Source: Bugula neritina (taxonomy: Eukaryota; Bryozoa; Gymnolaemata; Cheilostomatida; Bugulidae). Taken from it: a stretch of 64,000 nucleotides of DNA. The notes beneath the pieces were generated by a model. That model worked only from the letters and a program-made list of their open reading frames with translations, searched no databases and had not been told where the DNA came from. The number at the start of each line of letters is the position of its first letter. Position 1 is the stretch's first letter. Shown one piece after another: positions 1 to 64,000 of this stretch. A program made the translations under genes and the position numbers. The stretch covers positions 10,765,480 to 10,829,479 of the forward strand of contig OZ037771.1 in NCBI GenBank assembly GCA_964035545.1. Direction: 5' to 3'.

Positions 1-389
1 ATACTAATACTGTACTGTGTCTAATACTAATACTGTACTATGTCTAATACTGATACTGTACTGTGTATAATACTAATACTGTGCTGTATATAATACTAAT
101 ACTGTACTATGTCTAATACTGATACTGTACTGTGCATAGCACTGATACTGTACTGTGTATTATACTAATACTGTACTGTGTATATATAATTAAGACCAAT
201 TTATATGCTCTTGTTATTTGTGAAAACTGCAACAGTGACAACATAAATGCAATTTGCAAACAACTGTACCAACTTAATTAAATGCTGCGCATCATTTTAG
301 CAAAACTTATGTTTCTAGTGTAAACAGAAAATTAAAACTCAAATAAATAAAAATGAAACTAAGAAGTTTAACTAATTAGTAATAATTAC
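1..389. repeat. Intron of paralogue A with a TAATACTGTACTGT minisatellite
   Basis: Bases 1-185 are tandem copies of a unit of about 20 bp resembling TAATACTGTACTGTGTATAA. The same array type sits at the matching intron of paralogue B (about 16280-16670), so it predates the duplication. The rest of the stretch is AT-rich intron sequence with no gene. Confidence 0.8.
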
Positions 390-7649
<7,260 letters not shown>

Positions 7650-8765
7650 TCTCCTGACAGTCTTTTAGAACACTGTTTCCTCTAAGCAGTCACACATCCT
7701 AGCTGGAAAATAAATTATATTTATGATTAAGCTTGCAATATCTTTATTATTGTGATGTGCTGGCCAAGTAAATTGTGTCTCAATATGAATTATACTCACT
7801 AAATGATATCATCTTTCCTACAATACGTTGTAATATAGGCTACATACCTATTCTCTTGGGATCTTCTTAGCTTATGTTACTTTCACTTACGAATTAGTGC
7901 TACAAAACATGCCTATATTTAACATAAACAAGTGTAGGAATAGAGAAATTGATAAAAGCCTGTGCTCTAGAATAAAAATGGAGCAGAAGAAGTTGTGTTC
8001 TTGTAAGAACTTTAACTCGCCTCCCAAAACCAAAATTTAATAATAAAATTAAAGAACTTAGGCTATCTCAAGTTCTCCACTGCTGCTCCTAAGTGAACTG
8101 ATGCAACACCAACTACTGTGAAGCAGTTCTTCAACCCTTGTAACGTAATGTTTAATTAACTATAACATTTATAGTTATAAACAAAACTGCTGTATCGATC
8201 CATCATATAGTACGTACACTGTGCAATGTGATAAAAAAAAGGTACATATAGCTTTTCCATATAATATAACTTGTATTGATTCTACAAATTTCTGTCAATC
8301 AGTTTCACAGTTTTATTTGAACAACCCAATATAAATAAACTGTTAGACATTTAATAGAATATAAGATACTATCTCAAAGTTATTTTACAAAGTCTGATGG
8401 CTGCAAAATATTTACAGCTACTCAGACGTAAACTGTAGCTTTACGTTGACCTTTATTTGAGCAATGGCCAATACATCAGATATACAGTCAATGCAATGTG
8501 TGTGCTACATAGTGTAACACATCATCACACAGCTAGAATGTAAACTAAGCTTTACACACTCTTCACAAGAGATTTAACTTATTGACAGTTTCCTGAAAAC
8601 ATTCAAATATAAAAACTCATATGTGAGCTAATAATGCTGCCAAATGTACTAATGAACCAGTGTTTGCATTTCAGAGTCTGTTTATGAATTATAAATTAAG
8701 CAGTGAGTGAACTTTCCAGTCAGATTGCCCTATATCCTTCTCAAAATCTTCTCCAGATTAAAGAA

Positions 8766-9034
8766 AAACCGGAAATAAATGTATTTAGAGACAAACAGTG
8801 TAAACAGTACCACTAGCTAGCTGTGCTGCTTTCTATTGATGCTATATTTCCTCATTCAACACCACTTCTATATAATCTGCAACTATTTACACATACCATC
8901 ATAATTTGAAGAAAAAGAGCAGAGATAAATGTATTTAGAGACAAACAATGTAAACACTACCATACTAGCTAGCTGAGTTACTCTTTATTGATGCTATATT
9001 TCCTCATTTATTACCACTTCTATATAATCTGCAT
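8766..9034. repeat. Local tandem duplication, unit about 150 bp
   Basis: Two imperfect copies start with ATAAATGTATTTAGAGACAA (near 8774 and 8922) and run to TATATAATCTGC. The 5' flank of paralogue B has a single copy near 61598-61715, so the duplication is specific to the A side. Confidence 0.8.
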
Positions 9035-9870
9035 ATTTCCCATATAATTGCAGGGATAACATACATTTTTGAATAGCATGCTTACTATATTACGTAGGAG
9101 TTACAATATTGATTATACAATCTATAGCCAGCTGCCCTTATATTTGTAAAGTATTCTAGGATGTATATATGTGGTCTGTAATTACATCCAACCCAAGGTA
9201 CTTCAAGGTTAAAATATTGATTGCGTGGTCATCATTACTATAAGGTACACAACATTCATGCAGGTTCTGTTTGTATCAATAAATTTTTTTAAAAGAAAAT
9301 ATTAATTCCTTTCAACTTTTCTGCTGAGCTAAACTTCTCACGCAAATAAGCGAATTATTTTGATTGTCAAATTTCTAGATGAAAACTTAAGGAGATGTTA
9401 CCTAAAGCTGTTTAAGTCAAATTCCAAGTAAAGATTATTAGCTACTATAAAGCTATAAAGTTAACAACTTTTTTATAATATCGAGAGCAAGTTTGTTCTG
9501 AAGAACTCATAGATTTGATAGACAAAATACAGTTACAACTGGTTAATATGTTTCCAAAGAGTTATTCTGTGGCAAACAGTGCAGTGTGTACCAGCAGAAA
9601 GACTATAATGAAATATTCATCATAAAAACAGCTGACACCAGCAATTTTTTACCACAAACTTGTGAAATAATGACGTTTTCCGGCATTTACTTGTTAATTT
9701 AATTTAAAATTCTTGCAGCTATTTTGTATTTTTGCTATCAAAGATTAATGTATAACATAACAGCTGCAAGCTATATTTTGCTTAGGTGGAATTCTGCAAG
9801 CATGTTTGTGTTTCTATCTCCAGGCTTACTAATTTATTTTACACCCATGCAAGTTTTTAATCAGCTTATA

Positions 9871-11200
9871 CAGTAAGGGTAACTGGAGGGCACAATGGGC
9901 TAAATTTTGACTTTTTCGTTTTAATCGGCTGTTTTTTAAGTTACTAGTTCAATAATGTTTAGTCTAAATGCTACACTAGTTGTCTATTATAAATATCGGT
10001 TTGTTGTTTCTATCTTTTTCACAGTTTTCGAAATAATGAAATTTTTATGACAAAAAGTTGGCCCCCATGTGCTGAGGTACAACGCAGCACTGCAGGTGGG
10101 ATGCAACATATGTATTAAAACTTTGCTGATTTGATTGCATCTGATCTTTATTTATTTAATATACACGAGTAAATAAAATACTCTTTCAGATTTACAGCAA
10201 AAATCAAGTTTTAGCTGTGTGATTTGTGCCACCATGCATCATTGTAGCAGGAGAGGCGAAATCAAACGCAAATCATTAATTTCTACAGTGCCATTATCAT
10301 TACTGTTTAAAACTAAATATGTCGTTTCAATTTCTGAGCAAAAACTCCACTTCACAGGAACTTTCATCAAAAAAATTTCTAGTAACATGTGCTATAAAAT
10401 TCCGAGTGGACTTTTTCTATGAACTGCATACAGTCAAGATGGCTGAGGTTTGTGACTAGAGTGCAGAAAGGAGGGTGAAATTTCGAAACACAATTTATTT
10501 TAGTCAAATACATGTATATTTCCTTAATGGTATAATGTATAATCAATATCATGACTATCCATTAGTAGCAACAGCAAAGTTTTTTGTATGATGTATAAAA
10601 TAGCAAAGCTATAATTTTGCCAGATGTGTATATTAGGGCAGCTTAACCCTGTAGTTTGGTACTCTTACTATGATGTCTTTGATATTTTACATAAAGAAGG
10701 TCATAAATGACTATATTTATAGATTTATAGATTTCAACTAATTTTTTGGGCAAACAAATAAATAACAGTGATCAGGGTGCAATGGTCAGGTAGTCTATTG
10801 TGCCCTGATCAGAGTGGCCCATTGTGCCCTGTGTGGCCAAGTTGAAAATAAATGCGGCTCAAAAAACATTTATTATAGAATTTGCTATTATACTAGTTGA
10901 GCAATGTAGAGACAGGCAATGGCAACAATATCAGTAAAAATTAGGTGTGTTGCCATTCAGAGTAAAAAGTTATAAAGCTTTAATGACATCTTAAGATAAT
11001 TACAAAAAGCAGGTAAAAACAGTTTTTGAATCACCTTTTCAACATATATGGCTCTGCAAGTGTTGAAACTACAATGAGTAAATAATTATGTCATTACCTT
11101 TTTATTAAAAAAAATCACAACTTCAAGTCGATATAAGTTCTCTCACAATTTGACCGACTTTTTGTACCCCTATGACCGTTGTACCCCGTTACCCCTACAG
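9871..11200. mobile_element. TA-flanked inverted-repeat DNA element, A copy
   Basis: The left end reads CAGTAAGGGTAAC. The right end, reverse complemented, reads CTGTAGGGGTAAC. Each end is followed inward by a related GGG.ACAA.GG stretch. TA lies directly outside both ends, as expected for a Tc1/mariner-type target. An inner inverted pair, GGGCACAATGGGC/GCCCATTGTGCCC, lies near 9894 and 10807. I see no transposase, so it is non-autonomous. The copy upstream of paralogue B (62560-63935) shows that it predates the duplication. Confidence 0.5.
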
Positions 11201-11406
11201 TAGAAATGACTTATATACAACTATAATATTTTATATTTGCAATCTCTTTTATGCTTTAAATATTTCTGCAAAATGAAATTAATTGGTCTAAAAAATTGAC
11301 AGTCTATAAATGGTTAGTATACCTAGTATTAAATGTTGTTGAACAAAGTCTGATGTAGGATTAGCTAGAGTTGTTGTCATGTTTTGTCACAGCCACAGTG
11401 TACGTA

Positions 11407-11416
11407 CATGTGTGTG

Positions 11417-11485
<69 letters not shown>
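11407..11485. repeat. (TG)n microsatellite
   Basis: Almost pure TG dinucleotides with single C interruptions. The THTHTH frame on the other strand is an artefact. Confidence 0.97.
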
Positions 11486-11486
<1 letters not shown>

Positions 11487-12583
11487 CGCGTGTGCAAGTG
11501 TACATGTGTTTGAATGTGTGAGAATAGATAAAGTAAGGTCTGAGTAAAATAGTATTATGAAATACACAACCAAGTACCAGTATTAAGGAAAGAAGACATT
11601 ATGGTGTACACAGCAAGGGTTCACTCCACAGAAACCTTTTACTCTGCCTAAAAACTGTCTACTGTTTAACTATTTCCTTTTAAGTTCTCTCTACCTACTA
11701 TTCAAAGTTTCATCATAATGTATACATATATACTAGGTTATATTAATTATACTGCATAAAACTGCCCAGTCAGTTGGTACAAAAGAAACTTACAACCTGC
11801 ACATGCTTATGTATTACTATTATTCATTCACTTTTACAAACACAATTTATTATTCTTGTATGCTTTATATGAACAATAGGAGCTAGATGCACTCTTTTTT
11901 GTGTATTTGATTCACAAGTTTGATCAACTTTATTTGCTAGTAGACCTGAGACCTGCATACACAAGCGCATAGCATGCTGTGACCAAAGCAGTAATAAGTA
12001 AATTTTCTGCTACTAAACATGCATAGCTTCACTCTTTTCACTATCTCTACTGTACTCTTCTCTACAGCTGCCCAACCAAGTATAGTAGTTGCATACTATA
12101 TTTGTGATGTTTCATTTTATTATCCAGGCATGTTTACTGAATATATTATTATTCCTTTTATTATTTGTTTGTTCTCTAAACTGAAAGACAAACAGTGCAA
12201 CTACAAACAAACTTATGAGTGTCATTTAAATGGCAGTTGCCTATATAAAATGTAATATACTGAGTGGCTGTGACAAGACATGACAACAACTTTAGCCAAT
12301 CGTACACCAGACTTTATTCAACAACATTTAACACTAGGTATAATAACCATTGATATAGACTGTCAATTTTGTAGAACAAATAATTTTATTTTCTACAGAA
12401 ATATTTAAAGCATAAAAAAGATTACAAATGTAAAAACTAGTTGTATAAGTAATTTCTACTGTGCATATAATTTTTGGTAAAATGCTGCTGCAAACCAGAT
12501 ATGTGAGTAATAATTATAAAGTTTCTCTGCACAACAAAAAAAGCTGAGTCACATATTCAAGCAACTCCTAACTGTGAAAGTAA

Positions 12584-13261
12584 CCCCCTGTTCACACATT
12601 GCCATACCGTACGCAGTAACAGCAAATATCCGCCATCTTTGATAACATCCCGGTTGAATCATACCCCGGTATACGCTGAGGCAATGATGAAACAGTGCTT
12701 GATTCAAAAAGTCGAGGCAAGCTCCCATTGGGTAGAGTTGATCTGGTATTAAAATTTAAAAGACATTTTTGCTAGTTTATTTTAATTGCTTATTGTTGAT
12801 TTAATTTAACCAATTCGAAAGTTTTAAAGGAATAAAAAAAATTTATTCGGCTTTTTTAAATTAAACTCAGCTTAAAAATCTAGCTTTGCCTAATCACAAA
12901 AGCCCGCAAACCAAAAACTTAAAAATTATTTTGACGTCCAAAATATTTATTATTCAAATAAGTTTGCAGAATTATTTTAAGGATGCATATATTTAAAAAA
13001 GAAATTCTTTTCATGTAATTGCTTTTATCTAGTCAATAGCATTTATATAACATCTATTGATAAGAATGTTGCGAATAATTTGTAAATAATATCCAAAGGT
13101 GTACAAGTCATCGCAGACAAGAGTTAGCTTTATTATGATTGGACACAGCTCAACTTCACGCGTTGTACTTTACGTCAATGTGTGAATGCCTGTTGACAAA
13201 ACGTAACAGTGGAGCCATTTTGTTTGTGCTGTTCATGATACGGCAATGTGTGAACAGGGGG
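12584..13261. mobile_element. MITE, 678 bp, with inverted ends CCCCCTGTTCACACATTGCC
   Basis: The left end is CCCCCTGTTCACACATTGCC. The right end is its near-perfect inverted complement, with one mismatch in the last matched bases. The flanking triplets are TAA and TCA, compatible with a worn 3-bp target duplication of Harbinger type. It has no coding capacity. It shares the inner ACACATTGCC motif with the smaller MITE at 18433-18705. Confidence 0.72.
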
Positions 13262-13545
13262 TCAAGTTTCATTTAACCTTACTCTGCCAAAGCAAATTGT
13301 CAAACCCTGTTATGCCAGATAGAATAAAGGAACACTTTCTTAGATTTACCCGTAGCCTACTTATAGTATAAAAATATATTTTGTAAAAGTCGCAAAAAAG
13401 CAAAGAATGGCGACATAAAATACACCGATTTATTGGGTATAAATTGAAGCACTTAAAAAAGCATCCAAAATGTAATCACTAAACAAAATTGGTTGCTTGA
13501 CATTAAAAAGCTTATCTATGCTGAATGGCTGTGATACGTTTTAGT

Positions 13546-58755
<45,210 letters not shown>

Positions 58756-59680
58756 TCTCCTGACAGTCTTTTAGAACACTATTTCCTCTAAGCAGTCCCG
58801 CATCCTGAAAAATGTGTCATATTTATGACTAAATTCAATTTTTGTAAACTTTGTAAAAGATTGAAGTATCTTTATTATTGTGATGCTCTGGCCAAATAAA
58901 TTGTGTCTCAGCATGAAGTCAAAATCACATCAATATCGAGCAAGCTGTTAATTTCTCAGGCCTATCCATCAGTTAGTTTATTGATATACATATTCTACAT
59001 ACTAAATTACATTATCTTTTCTATAATATGTTGTAATATAAGCTACCATTCTCTTGGGATCTTCTCAGCTTATGTCACTTTCACTTACAAAGAAGCACTA
59101 CACAACGTGCATATATTCAGAAATCGAAAAAAGCCTGTGTTCTAGATTAAAAATGGAGCAAAAAAGTTGTGTTCTCGCAAAAATTTCAATTCACACCCCA
59201 AACCAAAAGTTAATAATGGCATTAAAGAAATTAGGCTATCTCAAGTTCTCCACTGCTGCTCCTAAGTGAACTGATGCAACACTAACTGCCGTGAAGCAGT
59301 TCTCCAACACATGTAACGTAATGTTTAATTAACTATGACATTTATAGTTATAAAAAAAACTGCTGTATCCATCATATAGTATGCTGTGCAATGTGATAAA
59401 ACAAAAGGTACATAATACATTTTCTATATATAACTTGTATTGGTTCTACAAATTTATGCCAATCAGTTTCGCAGCTCCATTTAATAATCTAATATAAATG
59501 TACTGTTAGACATTCAATAGAATATAAGATATTGTCCCTAAAGTTATTATACAAAGGCCGATGGCCGCAAAATAATTACAGCTACTCAGACTTGAACTGT
59601 AGCTTCATGTTGACCTTTATTTGAGCAATGGCCAATACGACAGATATACAGTTATTGCATGCAATGTATGTGCTAGAATT

Positions 59681-61339
59681 CAGTGGTTCCCAACCTTTTT
59701 TATACTATTCCCCCCTTTCATAAATGTTGACTATTAATTTCCCCCCTTTCGAAGAGCAAAAAGATTTTATGACTTACGGAATGAGAATATATTATACAAT
59801 GCAATATATTTTGTTCTACTATATTTGCATATAATATAATTATCATAATAGTAATATTATCATTATTTTTATGTTATCAAACACAGGGCAGTTCAATTAT
59901 TAATGTTATGGCTTCATTTAATACTTTTGTGCCAGCTTGCTTAAGCCTGGCTCTGTGTTTGACCAGGCCCATCTTAAGTCACTCTGCGGGTTAAGGCAGT
60001 TTCTATTCTTTTTGAGATGGGAATCCTACCTCACACGGATAGGTGGTGCTGGACGGCACCAAAACTCTGCTTTGTCAGTTATGTGCGGGAAGAGTTTGCT
60101 TGTTGAAACCCAAAATTATTTGGCACACTGATGTTAAAATTTTCTGAACTCAAACCCCAACCCCTCCACATCAAGCCTCTAACTCTTGAACCCCAAACCC
60201 CCCACCCCCTAACTCAAACCCTACCCCCAAACTCCAGAATCCTCCCCCCAAACCCCTCTTTCAAACTCCAAGCCCCCACCCCAATATTGAAAACATGTGC
60301 CATTTTTACTTACTTTTCTATTTGTGTCATTATTACTTGTGCCATTTCTACTGGACACTACCCACAATACATCAATTGGAGAAAATTTCAAATTACCCTT
60401 CATTGCTGAATTGTGAACCAACTCAATAAAATCCTCCTGTAACTCCTCTGAAAACTTTTCAACAAAGCGTTGCAATAAATCACATGTTAAGTTAAGAATC
60501 TAGCTCTTTCTTTTTGGGAGGTAGCTCAGAGAAATACCCTTAAAACTCCATTAAAAATTCAAAGAGATGCCTTGAAGTTTTTTTGAAAAATAATCTGGAA
60601 CAAGTGGTGTCTGGTACAAATGGCACAGGTAAAAATGGCACAGTTAATAATGGCACAACTGGAAAATTAAGTAAAATTGGCACATTTTCAATATTAACAT
60701 TAGATTTGAGCTGGGGGTTAGACTTTCAGGATGAGGGGTTTGAAGGTTTGGGTTTGGGAAAATTTAACACCAGTATGCGATTTCTACCTGTGCCATTTTT
60801 ACCTAAAATTGGAACAGGTTCTTCTTATATCAAAGTTCCTTGAGTGTAGGGAAAGACACCGTGCCTTTGATAGAGATGACACCACTTTAGTGCGTAACCT
60901 TAAAAAAATTGCCGCTGCTATGAAAGGCAATGATATGATGATTGCACTCCCGCATTTTTAGGTTCAGATTATTTAGTGTAGCAAATATATTCAATAGGTA
61001 GGTAGTATACAGTTCATAGAAATTGATGTGCATGGCTGCTAAAAGTTGGCCTGTTAGTTTTTGCATATTTTTGACTTTCATTCGGAGTAACACAGAGAAC
61101 AGTTAGGGTAAAATAATTAATAAACACACATTCATGTAGAAGTAAACTGAGATTGCAGAATATGGTTTAGTTAAACAGATGAACTATGATGAAGATTTAT
61201 AGACATGCATATACATGTAACTTGCAAGAGCTCAAAAACCGTCAACAAATTGCGTGAATTTTTCAAAATCCAAATTCCCCCCCTTAAAGTGTCCAAATTC
61301 CCTCCTAGGGGGGAATTCCCCCCAGGTTGGGAACCACTG
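59681..61339. mobile_element. hAT-like DNA transposon remnant (1659 bp)
   Basis: Ends are 16-bp inverted repeats CAGTGGTTCCCAACCT / AGGTTGGGAACCACTG, the end type of hAT (Charlie-like) elements. Flanks carry TGCTAGAA (59671-59678, two bases outside the left end) and TGCTAGAT (61340-61347), a near-match to an 8-bp target duplication. The sequence upstream of paralogue A near 8500 lacks the element. Near 59930-60060 the minus strand reads TTYPCEVGFPSQK, resembling the hAT dimerisation region, with stops after it. Confidence 0.78.
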
Positions 61340-62559
61340 TGCTAGATAGTGTAACACATCATTACACAGCTAGAATATAAACTAAGTTTTACACACTCTG
61401 CACAAGAAATAACATATTGACAGTTTCCTGAAAACATTCTCATAGTTGAGCTAGTAATGCTGCCAAATTTACTAATGAACCAGTGTTTGCATTTCAGAGT
61501 CTGTTTATGAATTGTAAAGTTAAATAGTGATTGAACTTGCCAGTCAGATTGCCCTATAACCTTCTCAGAATCTTCCTCAGCTTAAAGAAAAAGAGCAGAG
61601 ATAAATGTATTTAGAGACAAACAGTGAAAATTTACTACTGCTACTTTTATTGAGTGGCTCTCTATTGATTATATATTCCCTCATTTATTACCACAGCTAT
61701 ATAATCAGCAGCTATCTATATATACCATTATAATTGCAGGGATAACATACATTTTTATACAGTATGCTTATTAATATGCAGGAATTAGGATATTGATTTC
61801 ACAAGAAAGCCTGCGGCCCTTATATTTGTAAAGTATTCTAGGATGTATATATGTGGCTTGTAATCACATCCAACCCAAGGTACTTCAAGGTTAAAATATT
61901 GATTGCGTGTCAATCACTACTATAAGGTACACAACATTCATGCAGGTTCTGTTTGTATCAATGAAACTTCTTAAAAGAAAATATTAATTCCTTTCAACTT
62001 TTCTGCTGAGCTAAACTTCTTCTCATGCAAATAGGCAAATTATTTTGACTGTCAAATTTCTAGATAAAAACTTAAGGAGATGTTACCTGAAGCTGTTGAA
62101 GTCAAATTCTTAGCAAAGATTATAAGCTACTAAAGCTATAAAGTTAACGACTTTTTTATAAATTTGAGAGTTTATAGTTTACTCTGAAAAACTCATAGGT
62201 TTGATAGACAAAATACACTTACAAATGTTTGATATGTTTCCAAAAAGTTATTCTATGGCAAACAGTGCAATGTACGTAACGGCAGAAAGACTATAATAAT
62301 ATATTCATCATGAAAACAGCTGACACCAGCAATTTTCTACAACAAACTACAACAAATAATGACATTTTCCGGCATTTACTTGTTAACTTAATTTAAAATT
62401 CTTGCAGCTTTCTTGTATTTTTTCTATCAAAGATTAACGTATAACATTACAGCTGCAAACTATATTTTGCTTAGGTTGAATTCTACAAGCATGTTTGTCT
62501 TACTATCTCCGAATTTACTAATTTATTTTACACTCATGCAAGTTTTTAATCAGCTTATA

Positions 62560-63935
62560 CAGTAAGGGTAACTGGAGGGCACAATGGGCCAATTTTTGAC
62601 TTTTTTGTTTTAATAGGCTGTTTTTTAAGTTACTAGTTCAATAATCTTTAGTCTAAATGCTACACTAGTTGTCTATTATAAATATCGATCTGTTGTTTCT
62701 ATCTCTTTCACAGTTTTCGGAATAATGAAATTTTTATGACAAAAAGTTGGCCCCCATGTGCTGAGGTACAACGCAGCACTGCAGGTGGGATGCAACATAT
62801 GTATTAAAACTTTGCTGATTTGATTGCATCTGATATTTATTTACTTAATATACAGAAGTAAATAAAATACTCTTTCAGATCTACAGCAAAAATCAAGTTT
62901 TAGCTGTGTGATTTGTGCCACCATGCACCATTGTAGCGGGAGAGGCAAAATCAAACGCACATCATTAATTTCTAAAGTGCTATTATCATTACTGTTTAAA
63001 ACTAAACATGTTTTTTTCTATTTCCCAGCAAAAACTCCACTTCACAGAAACTTTCATCAAAGAAATTTGTAGTAACATGTGCTATAAAATTTCGAGTGGA
63101 CTTCTTCTATGAACTGCATACAGCCAATATGGCTGAGGTTTGTGACTAGAGTGCGAAAGGGAAGAGGGAAATTTCAAAACACAATTTATTTTAGTCAAAT
63201 ACATGTATATTTCCTCAATGATATAATGTATAATGAATATATCATGATTATTCATTAATAGGAACAGCAAAGTGTTTTGTGTGATGTATAAAATGGCAAA
63301 GCTATAACTTTGCCAGATGTATAGATATTATGGCGGCTTAACCCTGTAGTTTGGTACTCTTACTACGATGTCTTTGATACTTTACATAAAAAAGGTCATA
63401 AATGACTATATCTATAGATTTATAGATTTAAACTAATTTTTTGGGCAAACAAATAAATAACAGTGATCAGGGTGCAATGGTCAGGTGACCCATTGTGCCC
63501 TGGTCAGAGTGGCCCATTGTGCCCCGTGTGGCCAAGTTGAAAATAAATGCGGCTCAAGAAAAATTTATTTTAGAGTTTGCTATTATACTAGTTGAGCAAT
63601 TAAATTGCTCAACTAGTATAATAGCAAATTTTAAAATAAATTTTAGACACAGGCAATGGCAACGATATCAGTAAAAATTAGGTGTGTTACCGTTCAGAGT
63701 AAAAAGTTATAAAGCTTTAATGACATCTTAAGATAATTACAAAAAGCAGGTAAAAACGGTTTTTGAATCACCTCTTTAACATATATGCTCTGAAAGTGTT
63801 GAAACTACAATGGCTGAATAATTATGCCATTACCTTTTTATTAAAAAAATCACAACTTTAAATCAATATAAGTTCTCTCACAATTTGACCGGCTTTTTGT
63901 AACTCTATGACCTTTGTACCCCAATACCCCTACAG
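62560..63935. mobile_element. TA-flanked inverted-repeat DNA element, B copy
   Basis: Counterpart of 9871-11200, with the same CAGTAAGGGTAAC left end. The right flank has changed from TA to TG. It contains the 40-bp snap-back palindrome at 63561-63643. Confidence 0.5.
63561..63643. repeat. Near-perfect 40-bp inverted repeat with 3-bp loop
   Basis: Left arm 63561-63600 and right arm 63604-63643 match in inverted orientation with two mismatches; the loop is TAA. The A paralogue has only the left arm (near 10865-10904). Confidence 0.92.
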
Positions 63936-64000
63936 TGGAAATTACTTATAATATACAACTATGTTTTATATTTGCAATCTCCTTTATGTTTTAAATATTT

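Larger units (their letters stand above)
7650..13545. other. Intergenic region between paralogue A and paralogue B
   Basis: No host gene is recognisable. From 7650 to about 11270 it aligns with 58756-64000, the 5' flank of paralogue B, so the promoter region was duplicated along with the gene. It holds a local tandem duplication at 8766-9034, a TA-flanked inverted-repeat element at 9871-11200, a (TG)n tract near 11410-11485 and a 678-bp MITE at 12584-13261. I could not place a core promoter for gene A with confidence. Confidence 0.6.
58756..64000. other. 5' flank of paralogue B
   Basis: Aligns with 7650 to about 11270 upstream of paralogue A, apart from the hAT-like insertion (59681-61339) and a 43-bp inverted insertion near 63601. 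No host gene seen. Confidence 0.65.

Noticed and set aside
10219-10422. 67-codon plus-strand frame conserved near 62900
   Set aside because: The B counterpart is not open over the same length and it lies inside a non-coding inverted-repeat element.

Overview
The window is eukaryotic and almost certainly from an invertebrate animal. It is AT-rich and has GT-AG introns, animal-type Gypsy, Copia and mag-like retrotransposons, and a Polinton/Maverick. I cannot name the species; an aquatic invertebrate such as a lophotrochozoan would fit. There is no sign of bacterial gene organisation. The host content is two tandem minus-strand paralogues of a SAMHD1-like dNTP triphosphohydrolase that have the HD domain but no SAM domain.

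Layout. (1) 1-7649: paralogue A, seven coding exons visible, 3' end off the left edge. (2) 7650-13545: intergenic DNA with a TA-flanked inverted-repeat element, microsatellites and a 678-bp MITE. (3) 13546-58755: paralogue B, eleven exons that sum to 1401 bp (466 codons plus stop) with every splice phase compatible. (4) 58756-64000: the 5' flank of B, homologous to the 5' flank of A, with a B-specific hAT-like element.

B looks intact, yet its third intron is about 35 kb against 546 bp in A. The difference is a Polinton at 21661-56403, with roughly 265-bp terminal inverted repeats and a 6-bp target duplication (ATTAGT). Intron 3 of A supplies the empty site. The Polinton is dead. Its plus-strand left half carries remnants of a chromodomain integrase, a conserved protein of unknown function, a penton-like minor capsid protein and a small hydrophobic protein. 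Its minus-strand right half carries a fibre-like protein, an adenain-like cysteine protease and a protein-primed type DNA polymerase B. I find no major capsid protein and no packaging ATPase.

Four LTR retrotransposons sit inside the Polinton: a mag-like Gypsy in the fibre gene (26058-30601), a Copia in the protease gene (31575-35810), and two related Gypsy elements in the polymerase gene (G2 36828-44247, G1 44877-53226). The Copia and G1 were each later hit by the same 756-bp non-autonomous DNA transposon. Nesting therefore runs four deep: gene, Polinton, LTR element, MITE. LTR divergence by eye suggests the order mag (about 12%), Copia (about 8%), then G1 and G2 (about 5-6%). Without the four LTR elements the Polinton is about 10.2 kb.

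All positions come from reading the sequence. Family assignments rest on motifs I recognise; no database search was run.
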